A DNA stretch of 64,000 bases from Pseudoruegeria sp039972875 (GCA_039972875.1 JBDWMA010000051.1:1-64000), one strand, 5' to 3'. Positions 1 through 8,779 are shown, numbered from the stretch's first letter. Made by a program: numbers and translations. Notes: generated by a model from the sequence alone, not told the origin.

Positions 1-221
1 CGGCAACGTCCTATGGTCCGACGACAGGCGCAACCGCCAGCCGCGCCGCTGATGTGCCTGCAATCAATGGCCCGTCCGGCACCTATGATATCCGCGTCAC
101 ATATGATGACGACAGCACAGAGGATTTATTAAGTGAGGTCATCGGCGCGGATTACTGGCCTGCCAGTTTGAATCGCAACCGTATCAAATCCATCAAGGTT
201 CAGGAGGTTGGGGAGCTGTGA
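1..221 (+). CDS. C-terminus of a phage/GTA head-spike-fibre-like protein (partial)
   Basis: The frame enters from the left edge (first full codon at base 3) and ends at TGA 219-221, showing the last 72 residues. They contain SYGPTTGATASRAADV followed by a YDIRVTYDDDST strand. This resembles the end of the GhsB homologue at 11729-12679, which has SYIPTSGTAQTRNAD and YDVMITYSDLST with the same spacing. The SYxPTxG...TR.AD signature is typical of phage head-spike fibre and carbohydrate-binding-like domains. A hairpin with a UUCG loop and a T tract follows at 283-305, so this looks like the true end of a transcript. The N-terminal part lies outside the window, so the family call is by similarity to the second copy only. 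Confidence 0.6.
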   Translation, partial: ATSYGPTTGATASRAADVPAINGPSGTYDIRVTYDDDSTEDLLSEVIGADYWPASLNRNRIKSIKVQEVGEL

Positions 222-282
222 GGCAGAAGGTTAAGGTCAAGCGCGGTCTGTACCGTTCTTGTAAAACATTAAATGCAACTCT

Positions 283-305
283 GATCGCTTCGGCGGTCTT
301 TTTTT
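283..305 (+). terminator. Rho-independent terminator of the partial spike-fibre gene
   Basis: GATCGC, a TTCG tetraloop and GCGGTC (one G-T pair) form a 6-bp stem followed by seven T residues. It lies 62 bases after the TGA at 221. Confidence 0.7.
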
Positions 306-986
306 ATGGGGAAAGTGATGACCAAAGAACATTGGCAGTTTGATAAGCGCGTACCCTTGGCCCCTAATACCCGCTCCTAGAATTCTCTCTGTTCAGACTG
401 GGTCGCTTCGATCTGCCTGAAACACACAAAATAGAAAACCTGCGGGGACTTTCGGGTCTACGCGAACCAGTCCTGTGGACATCGCAATTTATGGGTGGGG
501 CACGCTCTGTGAAAGTGGGGGGATATGTAAAAGAACCCTCGTTTGTGGTTCAAATCGAAATTCTTCACATGAAGGTATAAAAAGTTTCAGATTTGGGCTC
601 AGTAGAATCCTGGATCGTGAAAGATCTTTCCTAATTCACGGGTTAATTCAAAAAACGCTGTGTTTTGGCCAATAACCTATCCTTTGGTATAGTTGGGGCT
701 AGTCGGAAGTAATGCATGCATATGCCACGGTAAATTTGCAGGATTGCACGGATTAGTAGAAAGTCAGTTTAGGGCAGGTAAGCTTGAAGATCAGCAAATC
801 CAGTCTAAATGAAACGGCTTTTGGCGTTGATTGCGCTTAATAAGAAAAACACCAAACACAAGCTTGGACCGCTTGTTGCGGCAATCAACTAGGTGGCGAT
901 TTTTGGGAAATATGCCCCCCTTAATACGTTTTCCTGCTGTTGCAGGTGGCTTAGAGCGATCGGAACACTCACTCTCCTGATCGGAG
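306..986. other. Non-coding stretch of about 680 bases without a recognisable gene
   Basis: Open frames here are short (66 residues from a GTG at 475, 81 residues at 893), lack ribosome binding sites and look like no family I know. The stretch sits between the terminator at 283-305 and the hairpin at 987-1016. It could be a decayed gene or carry a small RNA; nothing in the sequence decides this. Confidence 0.5.
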
Positions 987-1016
987 AAAGGGAAGCTTGG
1001 GGAAGCTTCCCTTTTT
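987..1016. terminator. Strong hairpin, possible bidirectional terminator
   Basis: AAAGGGAAGCTT, loop GGGG, and AAGCTTCCCTTT form a perfect 12-bp stem followed by two more T on the plus strand. It lies 18 bases beyond the stop of the minus-strand L,D-transpeptidase gene and probably ends that transcript. The T run is better on the plus strand. Confidence 0.6.
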
Positions 1017-1033
1017 CAATTCTGATACCTGAT

Positions 1034-1600
1034 TTAGAGTACCGTTACGGTTGTGCCGACCGGTACGCGGTCATACAGGTGGATCACGTGCGAATTCAGC
1101 ATTCTGATACATCCATTCGAAACAGAGCGCCCAATTGAGCTTGGTTGCGTGGTTCCGTGAATGGCATAGAAAGTATTGATCCCGTTTTTAAACAGATAAA
1201 GCGCACGCGCGCCCAAAGGATTGCGAGGACCTCCGGGTTGGACGTAGTCGTTGTCTTTGAATTTTCCATAGGCAGCGGGGTCTCGATCGATCATGTCCTG
1301 GGTTGGTCTCCAGGTGGGCCATTCTTTTCTAACGTCGATTGTGGCGGATCCCTTAAAAGCGAGGCCCGCTTTTCCGACTCCTACACCGTACCGTACGGCT
1401 TTGCCTTCTTCGACGACGTGATACAAAAAATGTGTTTGCGGGACGATCAGGAGTTGGCCAGGAGCATATTCTTTTTTGATCGTGACATATTGAGGCAAAA
1501 ACTCTGGGGCTAGCTCAAATGGTTTTGGCGCTTGTTGAGCAAGAGCTGGCAGAGAAATAAATGAGGCTGTTGCGACTAAAAAGGATCGACGTGTGCGCAT
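1034..1600 (-). CDS. L,D-transpeptidase, YkuD/ErfK family, exported
   Basis: A 188-residue periplasmic enzyme expected to form 3-3 peptidoglycan cross-links or attach proteins to the wall. The N-terminus carries TRRSFL followed by a hydrophobic stretch and ALA-QQ, a Tat-like signal peptide cleaved near residue 21. The YkuD catalytic region is clear: YAIHGT (His149) and SNGCIRM with the nucleophile Cys164. I chose ATG 1600, which has GGAAA upstream; a TTG four codons earlier is less likely. The gene stands alone, with a hairpin behind it. The family is certain, but the acceptor (peptidoglycan or a lipoprotein) cannot be told. Confidence 0.9.
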   Translation of the reverse strand: MRTRRSFLVATASFISLPALAQQAPKPFELAPEFLPQYVTIKKEYAPGQLLIVPQTHFLYHVVEEGKAVRYGVGVGKAGLAFKGSATIDVRKEWPTWRPTQDMIDRDPAAYGKFKDNDYVQPGGPRNPLGARALYLFKNGINTFYAIHGTTQPSSIGRSVSNGCIRMLNSHVIHLYDRVPVGTTVTVL

Positions 1601-1689
1601 AATAATTTCCAATCTTTCATTGAATACCGTCGATTCTGCGCCGCTTTGTTCTGTCTGTCAAATCTTGGCGGAGAGGAAAGCTTTGAGGA

Positions 1690-2361
1690 CTAAATCGCTT
1701 TTCGTTGTGAGAGGTTAAAACTGATCACTATCCGCTCCCCGGCGGCGCCAAGTTCTTTGGACAAATTGGGGGCAACGCTATGATAAAGCCAACTGGGAAA
1801 AATCAACATACGCCCAGCTCTCGGGGAAAATCGGTGGTTGGACAACGTGTGAATTGGGCGCTCAGATCGATCCGCATATTTAGGTTTTAGCATGAGGTTG
1901 GCTGTTCTTGGATCCGTAAACTCAATGTCGCCGGTGTCCTTTGGAGCATGCACGTAATACACGCCACTCCACAAGCAACCGGGATGGATGTGGGAGCGAT
2001 TGGTGCTGCCAGGCGGGTTAACAATTGACCACATTGCGGTTATGGTCAGAGGCCACCCTGAGTGATATCCGTTGTCGTCCCCTATTTGCGTGGCATTGCG
2101 ATGGATCAGATCGCAGAAGCCTGAGATGTCAGAGTCTTTGTGTAGATCGTTGTTACTGTGCCAACCGCCAAGGGCTTTGAAATTTGATCGTTGAATACCT
2201 TTTTGGTCTTGGTGATGTTTTTGTCGGATAAAGTGGATTAATGCGGCACTTAGAGGGGGGATATCTCTCTTTGGGAGTTGGAATTCGTAAATCTGAGTTT
2301 GAAAAAGAAAGTGCCTTTTGGGTATCCGAGCACCTGTTGGGGTCCTAGTTGATTTATCCAT
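1690..2361 (-). CDS. Putative 2OG-Fe(II) oxygenase of the TIGR02466 type
   Basis: A soluble 223-residue protein with the cupin-like pattern of this family: NRSHIHPG (His124, His126), then GVYYV and GDIEFTDPR, and near the end MLIFPSWLYHSVAPN with His194, followed by RIVISFNL. In this group the histidines are expected to bind iron for a 2-oxoglutarate-dependent oxidation of unknown substrate. ATG 2361 is preceded by GGAGA. It is transcribed away from the small exported protein at 2525, with about 160 bases between them. No signal peptide is seen. The family is recognised from motifs; the function is unknown. Confidence 0.75.
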   Translation of the reverse strand: MDKSTRTPTGARIPKRHFLFQTQIYEFQLPKRDIPPLSAALIHFIRQKHHQDQKGIQRSNFKALGGWHSNNDLHKDSDISGFCDLIHRNATQIGDDNGYHSGWPLTITAMWSIVNPPGSTNRSHIHPGCLWSGVYYVHAPKDTGDIEFTDPRTANLMLKPKYADRSERPIHTLSNHRFSPRAGRMLIFPSWLYHSVAPNLSKELGAAGERIVISFNLSQRKAI

Positions 2362-2524
2362 TTTATCTCCGATTAGTGACTAAATCCTACAAGGAATGCC
2401 AAAGGGGGCATTTATTTTAGCTACCTCTCGAAAATGATCCCAATCTGAAATTTTGTCAAAACCAGTGTTTTTATGGTATTATTGGTGAAATCTTCTTTCG
2501 AAGATTGTTTTTTTGGAGGTAATA

Positions 2525-2938
2525 ATGTCATTAAATCCAATGTCGCGTTTGTTGGGGGGGACCGCCTTGGCAACCTTGCTTTTACCACTGCAGGCCTCTG
2601 CAGATCCGACAGCGTCTATCGCATTTTCCTGGGTATTCGGTGAAGGTTTTGCAATTGGTGCAAAAGCCTTTTCAAACGATGAATCGGGCGAGGCGGCTGC
2701 CACAATCGGTTTAGATTACATCTTTTCGGCGGAACAATTCCGACCAAATATCGGGGTTGCCTATCTAGACGATGATTTTTTTGTAGATCTCAACATCGGG
2801 GTGCTTAACTCTGATTTCTCAGAGGTAAACTTTGGGATTGGCGTGGGTCCAATCGATAGTGATGACGATGATGGAACAATCGTTGATGAGGGCGACGAAG
2901 AAGGTGGATCCGACGATTTAACTGCAAGATTGTACTGA
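2525..2938 (+). CDS. Small acidic exported protein of unknown function
   Basis: A 137-residue protein preceded by GGAGGT with ideal spacing to ATG 2525. The first ~26 residues form a signal peptide ending near ASA-DP. The mature part alternates hydrophobic and polar residues (AFSWVFGEGFAIGAKAF, ATIGLDYIF, NIGVAYL, VDLNIGVL, VNFGIGVG), as in amphipathic beta strands. It ends in an acidic run (DSDDDDGT, DEGDEEGGSDD) that could bind calcium. No family is recognised. It may be a small periplasmic or outer-membrane beta protein. A strong terminator follows at 2990. Confidence 0.7.
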   Translation: MSLNPMSRLLGGTALATLLLPLQASADPTASIAFSWVFGEGFAIGAKAFSNDESGEAAATIGLDYIFSAEQFRPNIGVAYLDDDFFVDLNIGVLNSDFSEVNFGIGVGPIDSDDDDGTIVDEGDEEGGSDDLTARLY

Positions 2939-2989
2939 GCAGACAAAAGCTGGCCAAATGTTTCAGTGAGCCAAGGGTACCAAAGCAAA

Positions 2990-3014
2990 CGGGAGCTCAG
3001 ATTTTGAGCTCCCG
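2990..3014. terminator. Shared terminator between convergent genes
   Basis: CGGGAGCTCA and TGAGCTCCCG form a 10-bp stem around GATTT. It sits between the stop of the exported-protein gene (2938) and the stop of ettA (3021), so it can serve both strands. Confidence 0.7.
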
Positions 3015-3020
3015 ATTTGT

Positions 3021-4676
3021 TTAGCGAACAAACTTTTTGTGTTTGATCCGTTTGGGTTCTAGTGCATCAGGACCAAGGCGACGTTTCTTGTCTTCCTCAT
3101 AGTCCTCAAAATTGCCTTCGAACCATTCCACATGGGCATCGCCTTCGAATGCCAGGATGTGAGTGCAGATCCGGTCAAGGAAGAACCGATCGTGTGAGAT
3201 CACCACCGCGCAACCTGCGAAATCCACCAGAGCATCCTCAAGGGCGCGTAGGGTTTCAACATCCAGATCGTTCGTCGGCTCATCGAGCAGCAGCACGTTC
3301 CCGCCAGAACGCAGAAGACGCGCCATGTGAACACGGTTGCGTTCACCGCCGGACAAGAGAGAGACTTTTTTCTGTTGAGTTGACCCCTTGAAGTTGAAGG
3401 CCGAGCAATAGGCACGGGCGTTTACTTCTGCATCCCCCAATTGGATTACGTCCAACCCGTCGGCAATGGCCTCCCAAACGTTTTCGTCAGGGTTCAGGTC
3501 GTCACGAGACTGATCGACATAAGACAGCTGCACAGTATCGCCAAATTCAACACTACCTTCGTCAGGCTGTTCTTGTCCGGTTAGCATTTTGAACAGAGTG
3601 GTTTTACCTGCGCCGTTGGGGCCGATCACGCCAACAATACCGCCGGGGGGAAGGGCGAATTCCAATCCCTCGACCAACAGTTTATCCCCCATGGCTTTTT
3701 TCAAACCGTTGACCTCAATCACCTTGTTGCCAAGGCGAGGGCCGTTCGGAATGACAATCTGCGCACGTCCAAGTTTTTCGCGTTCCGATTGGTTGGCCAG
3801 ATCGTTATAGGCGTTGATCCGTGCTTTGGATTTTGCCTGACGCGCTTTGGGGGATTGGCGCATCCATTCAAGTTCGCGTTCCAGCGTCTTTTGCTTGGAT
3901 TTGTCTTCACGGGCCTCTTGGGACAGACGTTTAGCTTTTTGTTCAAGCCAGCTAGAATAGTTGCCTTCCCATGGCACACCTGCACCGCGATCAAGTTCAA
4001 GGATCCAACTGGTGATGTCATCAAGGAAATATCGGTCGTGGGTCACGATCAGGATTGTGCCTTTGTAATCCATCAGGTGTTGTTGCAACCAAGCGATTGT
4101 TTCAGCATCAAGGTGGTTTGTCGGCTCATCGAGCAGCAGCATGTCCGGCGCTTCGAGAAGCAATTTACACAAGGCAACCCGACGCTTTTCACCACCAGAC
4201 AGCGATGCCACATCGGCGTCATCCGCCGGACAACGCAATGCCTCCATGGAGACGTCGATCTGGCTGTCCAGATCCCAAAGGTTCGCCGCATCGATTTCAT
4301 CCTGAAGTGTCGCCATTTCATCGGCGGTTTCGTCAGAATAATTCATTGCCAGTTCATTGTAGCGATCCAGAATGGCTTTCTTTTCCGCCACGCCGAGCAT
4401 CACGTTTTCGCGGACATTCAGCGTTTCATCCAACTTTGGTTCCTGCGGGAGGTAGCCAACTTTGGCCCCCTCAGCAGACCATGCTTCGCCGGTGAAATCT
4501 TTGTCGATGCCCGCCATGATTTTCATCAAGGTGGATTTACCGGCGCCGTTAACGCCGACCACGCCGATTTTTACACCGGGCAGAAAGCTCAGTCGGATGT
4601 TTTCAAAGCATTTTTTCCCACCGGGGTAGGTCTTGGACACACCGTCCATGTGGTAAACGTACTGATAGGCAGCCAT
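3021..4676 (-). CDS. ettA: Energy-dependent translational throttle protein EttA (ABC-F ATPase)
   Basis: A 551-residue soluble ABC-F protein, close to the usual EttA length of about 555. It acts at the ribosomal E site and gates the first steps of elongation according to ADP/ATP level. Two ATP-binding domains are present: GVNGAGKST (from residue 41) with LSGGEKRR and LLLDEPTNHLD, and GPNGAGKTTLF with LSGGERNR and LLLDEPTNDLD. A charged linker between them (RQSPKARQAKSKAR) is the P-site tRNA interaction motif region. ATG 4676 starts the conserved MAAYQYVYHM and follows GGGAA. No membrane segment. The nitrile hydratase accessory gene ends 77 bases upstream on the same strand. Confidence 0.95.
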   Translation of the reverse strand: MAAYQYVYHMDGVSKTYPGGKKCFENIRLSFLPGVKIGVVGVNGAGKSTLMKIMAGIDKDFTGEAWSAEGAKVGYLPQEPKLDETLNVRENVMLGVAEKKAILDRYNELAMNYSDETADEMATLQDEIDAANLWDLDSQIDVSMEALRCPADDADVASLSGGEKRRVALCKLLLEAPDMLLLDEPTNHLDAETIAWLQQHLMDYKGTILIVTHDRYFLDDITSWILELDRGAGVPWEGNYSSWLEQKAKRLSQEAREDKSKQKTLERELEWMRQSPKARQAKSKARINAYNDLANQSEREKLGRAQIVIPNGPRLGNKVIEVNGLKKAMGDKLLVEGLEFALPPGGIVGVIGPNGAGKTTLFKMLTGQEQPDEGSVEFGDTVQLSYVDQSRDDLNPDENVWEAIADGLDVIQLGDAEVNARAYCSAFNFKGSTQQKKVSLLSGGERNRVHMARLLRSGGNVLLLDEPTNDLDVETLRALEDALVDFAGCAVVISHDRFFLDRICTHILAFEGDAHVEWFEGNFEDYEEDKKRRLGPDALEPKRIKHKKFVR

Positions 4677-4753
4677 GTAAAGGATTCCCTGCAAAAACTT
4701 GGTCGATGGGTTTTACGCGGTGGGAAGGTGAAATACAATTGCTGCGTTGGACA

Positions 4754-5110
4754 TCAGGTCTGTTTTGTCCCAAGCTTTACCGGTTGGCCATGCGGGGTGG
4801 CCAGATAGGCTTTTGCCCAGTCGTTTTGACGTTTGCTTAACGTTTCTGGTGTGATCGACGTTGCCTGCGCCGTGAGTGTTTCCAGCGCATCTAAAGCGCA
4901 GTTATAATAGGTTTCTGCAGTATCAGGGGCGTCCATGTTATTGGCGTTTTCAATATTCAGACCAAGGGTTTGCGCCCAGTCATTTGCACTGAATGTTCCT
5001 GCTTGAACCAGGGAATCGGCGATGGCCAGAACTTGGGCATGCCAAGGTTCGTGGAAAATGGTTTCATCGTCTTGTGTAAATGGAGATACGGTAGGGTTAT
5101 CGCTGTTCAA
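4754..5110 (-). CDS. Nitrile hydratase accessory (activator) protein, TTG start
   Basis: A 118-residue protein of the family that delivers cobalt and matures the alpha subunit. Typical features are FHEPWHAQVLAIADSLVQAG near the start, then FSANDWAQTLG and YYNCALDALETL. The best start is TTG 5110, with GAGAG five bases upstream, which overlaps the end of the beta-subunit gene by 14 bases; longer readings of the same frame only shadow the beta gene. The tight overlap indicates translational coupling. Gene order alpha-beta-accessory is standard for cobalt enzymes. Confidence 0.85.
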   Translation of the reverse strand: MNSDNPTVSPFTQDDETIFHEPWHAQVLAIADSLVQAGTFSANDWAQTLGLNIENANNMDAPDTAETYYNCALDALETLTAQATSITPETLSKRQNDWAKAYLATPHGQPVKLGTKQT

Positions 5111-5750
5111 GGTAGCTCTCCCACAGATCAATGATGACTTCGTCGTTTTCGTTTGTTGTGGGTCCCCAGAGATCGCGCGCTGCAAAGCAAACTGAATAGA
5201 GGTGTTCCCCGTGTTCAATGCCGCGTGCGCTGTCGTCTGGCAAAGGATGGCTCCCTGTGTAGGCGCGAATTACGCCGGGTTTGTTACGCGCATATTGTGG
5301 TAATCGAGTGTGAGCCGCATCGATAAATTCTACCGTTCTAATTTCGTCGCCGACCGAATATTTGGCCTCCGTTTCACATGCCATGGTAAAATCACGGCAA
5401 GATGCACGTTGAAACTGAATGGCGTCGTCATAGGACAAAGCCCGAGCTTCAGCGCCTTTGAGTGTTGTTGAACCTGCAATGACTTCTTCTGCCGTGAATG
5501 TACCCGAACATATAAAGGCGACTGCATAGGTTTGCATCCAGCTGTCAAAATATGGTCTGCTTAAATAGTCAATAGGATCAATGTGTTCTCGCACATTTCT
5601 CCACCAGTCTATTGTCCAGTCGGGGGCGCTACAGAGCCGCGCAATCGCCCACATGCGACCTTCCCAATCTGCGTGAAATGCTTCTTCCACTTCATTGACA
5701 TCGATTGGTCCATAGCCTTGTTTGCCGCCCAGATCATGTATGCCGTCCAT
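5097..5750 (-). CDS. nthB: Nitrile hydratase subunit beta
   Basis: A 217-residue protein beginning with the family hallmark MDGIHDLGG. It pairs with the alpha subunit to form the enzyme that hydrates nitriles to amides. The C-terminal SH3-like part is present: VGDEIRTVEF, RLPQYARNKPGVI and HLYSVCFAARDLWG. The start ATG shares one base with the stop of the alpha gene (TAATG), so the two are translationally coupled and made in equal amounts. No amidase or nitrile-forming gene lies near, so the natural substrate is open. Confidence 0.93.
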   Translation of the reverse strand: MDGIHDLGGKQGYGPIDVNEVEEAFHADWEGRMWAIARLCSAPDWTIDWWRNVREHIDPIDYLSRPYFDSWMQTYAVAFICSGTFTAEEVIAGSTTLKGAEARALSYDDAIQFQRASCRDFTMACETEAKYSVGDEIRTVEFIDAAHTRLPQYARNKPGVIRAYTGSHPLPDDSARGIEHGEHLYSVCFAARDLWGPTTNENDEVIIDLWESYLEQR

Positions 5751-6394
5751 TAAGAGGCTCCTTTGGTGTCCAAGTCCCGATCTGTTCCGATCATAGAATT
5801 ACGGGTAACAAGGCTGGCCAGTGCATCCTCTGTCCAACCTTCGGTTCCTGCAGGGCGTTGGGGAACAACAATGTAGCGTAATTCTGCGGTGCTATCCCAA
5901 ACCCGAACGCTAATCTCTTCTGAGAGGTCCACCCCGAATTCAGCCAAAACCGCACGTGGTTCTCGGACGACACGGGAGCGATAAGCGGCAGTTTTATACC
6001 AGACTGGAGACATGCCCAGGATCGAAAACGGGTAGCAAGAACAAAGCGTGCAGACGACAACATTGTGTAAGGTATCCGTGTTTTCAACGGCTTGCAGGTG
6101 GCCGGTGGCGTTGCCCTCAAATCCGAACTCTTTGATGGCCTCTGCAGCATTTTCTAACAGGCGTTTTTTGAATGCCGCATCCAACCATGCCCGAGCTATG
6201 ACTTTAGCACCCCGCTTGGGACCGATCTCTTCGCTGTAGGCTTCGACCCAATTGTCGATGGATTCGGATGCGACCAATCCCCGTTCCACAACGAGGCTTT
6301 CTAATGCTTTTACACGCAAAGCCGAATCCGACGGCAGATGACTGTGGAGATGCTCATGGGCCTTCACGGCGGCTTTGGGATCAAAGGTGCTCAT
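5750..6394 (-). CDS. nthA: Nitrile hydratase subunit alpha, cobalt type
   Basis: A 214-residue metal-binding subunit. The metal site is VCTLCSCYPF (Cys115, Cys118, Cys120). Threonine between the first cysteines is the mark of cobalt rather than iron enzymes, which carry serine there. The two later cysteines are normally oxidised to sulfenic and sulfinic acid. I chose ATG 6394 (MSTFDPKAAV); an upstream ATG in frame adds 20 residues with no family likeness. It is the first gene of a three-gene operon (alpha, beta, accessory) divergent from nadD. Confidence 0.93.
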   Translation of the reverse strand: MSTFDPKAAVKAHEHLHSHLPSDSALRVKALESLVVERGLVASESIDNWVEAYSEEIGPKRGAKVIARAWLDAAFKKRLLENAAEAIKEFGFEGNATGHLQAVENTDTLHNVVVCTLCSCYPFSILGMSPVWYKTAAYRSRVVREPRAVLAEFGVDLSEEISVRVWDSTAELRYIVVPQRPAGTEGWTEDALASLVTRNSMIGTDRDLDTKGAS

Positions 6395-6547
6395 CGGGGT
6401 ATGCCTGTTCTTGAGATGTTGTCTTATTGGGGCAGGCAACGGTGAAAAGTGCAAGTAGAAGTTGGGATGCTATAGGATATGTCGGAAAATGTTGGACAAA
6501 ATGGCCGGTCATGCCATTAGGGGCATTGAGTTCAAAAGGAGCAAATT

Positions 6548-7168
6548 ATGCGCGTTGGAATGCCAATAGCGGGGCGTGGCCAAAAGATTGGTCTGTTGGG
6601 GGGATCGTTTGACCCGCCACATGCCGGGCATTTGCATATTTCTAAGGCGGCGCTCACAAGGTTTGGCCTTGATCAGGTTTGGTGGTTGGTGTCACCGGGG
6701 AACCCTTTGAAAACGCGAGGGCCAGCCCCCTTGCAAAAACGCATGGAAGCGTGCCGTGCAATGGTTCAGCACCCACGGATAAAAATCACCGATTTCGAAT
6801 CTCGGGTCGGAACACGGTACACAGCTCAAACGCTTACCGCGTTGACTGGCCATTATCCTTTGGCCCGGTTCATATGGTTAATGGGGGCTGACAACCTGGC
6901 TGGATTCCATAAATGGGATCGTTGGTCTGAAATCATGGGGGCGGTACCCATTGGTGTGATTGCTCGACCGGGGGATCGGATATCAGCTCGGTTTTCGCCC
7001 GCTGCACAAAAATATGAGGCCTTTCGCCTGAGAGGACGGCAATCTCAGCTGTTGCCAGAGTTATTGGCTCCGGCTTGGTGTTTTATAAATGTTCCGATGT
7101 TGCCAATTTCTTCGACCGAGATTCGGGCTCAAGGAAATTGGGGTGAAGCGGCGCGGGACGAAAAATAA
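6548..7168 (+). CDS. nadD: Nicotinate-nucleotide adenylyltransferase
   Basis: A 206-residue cytosolic enzyme that makes deamido-NAD from nicotinate mononucleotide and ATP. The nucleotidyltransferase motif GGSFDPPHAGHLHIS (residues 18-32, with HAGH) and the late ISSTEIR motif are intact. ATG 6548 follows AAGGAG. The dacB gene begins 60 bases downstream on the same strand, which suggests joint transcription. Length fits the family. Confidence 0.93.
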   Translation: MRVGMPIAGRGQKIGLLGGSFDPPHAGHLHISKAALTRFGLDQVWWLVSPGNPLKTRGPAPLQKRMEACRAMVQHPRIKITDFESRVGTRYTAQTLTALTGHYPLARFIWLMGADNLAGFHKWDRWSEIMGAVPIGVIARPGDRISARFSPAAQKYEAFRLRGRQSQLLPELLAPAWCFINVPMLPISSTEIRAQGNWGEAARDEK

Positions 7169-7228
7169 ACAAAGAAATGTGAACGTAATGAGGTTGTTTG
7201 ATTACAAAGGCTGGGTTTTAACACCTGT

Positions 7229-8719
7229 ATGAGCACTCAGTTAACCCGACGGTTCTTCCTTGGTAGCGTGGCAAGCGGTTTGGCAACCCAAGCCTTTGCC
7301 AATGCCCCTGTAACTTCGCTGCGGCCTCTACCGCGTGGCGCTAAAGCCCAAAAAATCAACGCCAAGTCTGCTGATGGTTTGATCCGTGCTGCAAAACTTG
7401 GTGGGGATATCAGTTTTGTTGTGGCGGATGCCAACACGGGTGAGGTTCTTGAGGTTAAGAACCCAATACAGGCTTTGCCCCCAGCGAGTGTCGCCAAGTC
7501 TCTGACGGCGCTTTATGCGCTTGATAAACTAGGCGAGGACCACCGGTTTCGGACGCGGATTTTGATGACGGGGTCGCTTGAGAATGGTCGCTTGAACGGT
7601 GATTTGATTCTGGCCGGGGATGGTGATCCGTTGCTAAATACCGATGCGCTTGGCAATATGGCTAAGGCGATGAAAACCGCTGGCGTGGTCGAGGTAACGG
7701 GTGAATTTTATGTGTATGATAACGCGCTTCCGTATGTCGATCGGATCGACGTCGGTCAGCCGGATCATTTGGGGTATAACCCGGCTATTTGTGGCCTGAA
7801 CCTAAATTTCAACAGGGTGCATTTTCAGTGGAAGAAAGCCTCAGGGCGGTATTCTGTAACGATGGATGCACGCGCGAAACACTATAATCCGGCTGTGCAG
7901 ATTGCAAAGATGTCGATCGTTGATCGGTCTGCCCCTATTTATACCTACGCGGCGGCAGGAACCGAGGACCATTGGACGGTTGCAAAACGGGCGTTGGGCA
8001 ATGGTGGTGCACGTTGGCTGCCCGTTAGACATCCAGGGCTTTATGCGGGCGAAGTCTTTCAAACGATTGCTCGATCCCATGGGGTAGTATTGAAATCTGC
8101 AAAGATTTTGGATCAATTGCCCGATGCGCAAGAACTGACGGGGCAAGACGGAGCCGTATTAAGCAACGTGATCCAAGGCATGTTAAAATACTCGACCAAT
8201 TTGACGGCTGAGGTTTTGGGTTTAGCGGCCTCTGAGAAAGCGGGTGTCGCGCCTGATGGGTTGGTGCAATCGGCACAAGCGATGAATACGTGGCTTAAGA
8301 CAGAAATGGGTGCGCGGGATGTGGCGTTTGTGGATCATTCTGGTTTGGGCGAGGAATCTCGCATTTCGGCTTATGATATGGTGGATGCATTGCAAAAGGC
8401 CCACCCAAAGGGGCAATTGCGACCTTTGTTGAAAACAATTGCGGTGAAGAATGATCGGGGTGAAGTTTTGAATAATCATCCTGTTAAAATCGTTGCAAAA
8501 ACTGGGACATTGAACTTTGTATCTGCATTGTCGGGGTATGCAACAACGCCAAACGGACGTGATTTAATTTTTGCGATATTCACCGCAGAGCTGGATCGAC
8601 GCGCAAAGATCGGCAAGGCGGACCGGGAGCGTCCCGAAGGTGCACGTAGCTGGGCTGCGCGTTCGCGACGCTTGCAACAGCAATTGATCCGTCGCTGGAC
8701 AGATGTTTACGAAGTTTAA
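7229..8719 (+). CDS. dacB: D-alanyl-D-alanine carboxypeptidase/endopeptidase (PBP4 family)
   Basis: A 496-residue periplasmic penicillin-binding protein of the S13 family, which trims or cuts cross-links in peptidoglycan. TRRFFLG with a hydrophobic stretch ending at AFA is a Tat-type signal. The three active-site motifs are in order: SVAK (Ser87, Lys90), YSTN in the middle, and KTGTLNF near the C-terminus. The large insert between the first two motifs is typical of PBP4. It is downstream of nadD. The ribosome binding site before ATG 7229 is weak. Confidence 0.92.
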   Translation: MSTQLTRRFFLGSVASGLATQAFANAPVTSLRPLPRGAKAQKINAKSADGLIRAAKLGGDISFVVADANTGEVLEVKNPIQALPPASVAKSLTALYALDKLGEDHRFRTRILMTGSLENGRLNGDLILAGDGDPLLNTDALGNMAKAMKTAGVVEVTGEFYVYDNALPYVDRIDVGQPDHLGYNPAICGLNLNFNRVHFQWKKASGRYSVTMDARAKHYNPAVQIAKMSIVDRSAPIYTYAAAGTEDHWTVAKRALGNGGARWLPVRHPGLYAGEVFQTIARSHGVVLKSAKILDQLPDAQELTGQDGAVLSNVIQGMLKYSTNLTAEVLGLAASEKAGVAPDGLVQSAQAMNTWLKTEMGARDVAFVDHSGLGEESRISAYDMVDALQKAHPKGQLRPLLKTIAVKNDRGEVLNNHPVKIVAKTGTLNFVSALSGYATTPNGRDLIFAIFTAELDRRAKIGKADRERPEGARSWAARSRRLQQQLIRRWTDVYEV

Positions 8720-8779
8720 CGTAAAGGCAATTGCAATGGACGAACCTCTTATTGCATTCTAAATGCAGAGGAGGAGCCG

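Noticed and set aside
475..675. 66-residue frame in the left non-coding stretch
   Set aside because: GTG start, no ribosome site, no family likeness.
3789..4808. Long rightward open frame (339 residues) opposite ettA
   Set aside because: It is the antisense of a highly conserved gene, without family likeness or ribosome site.
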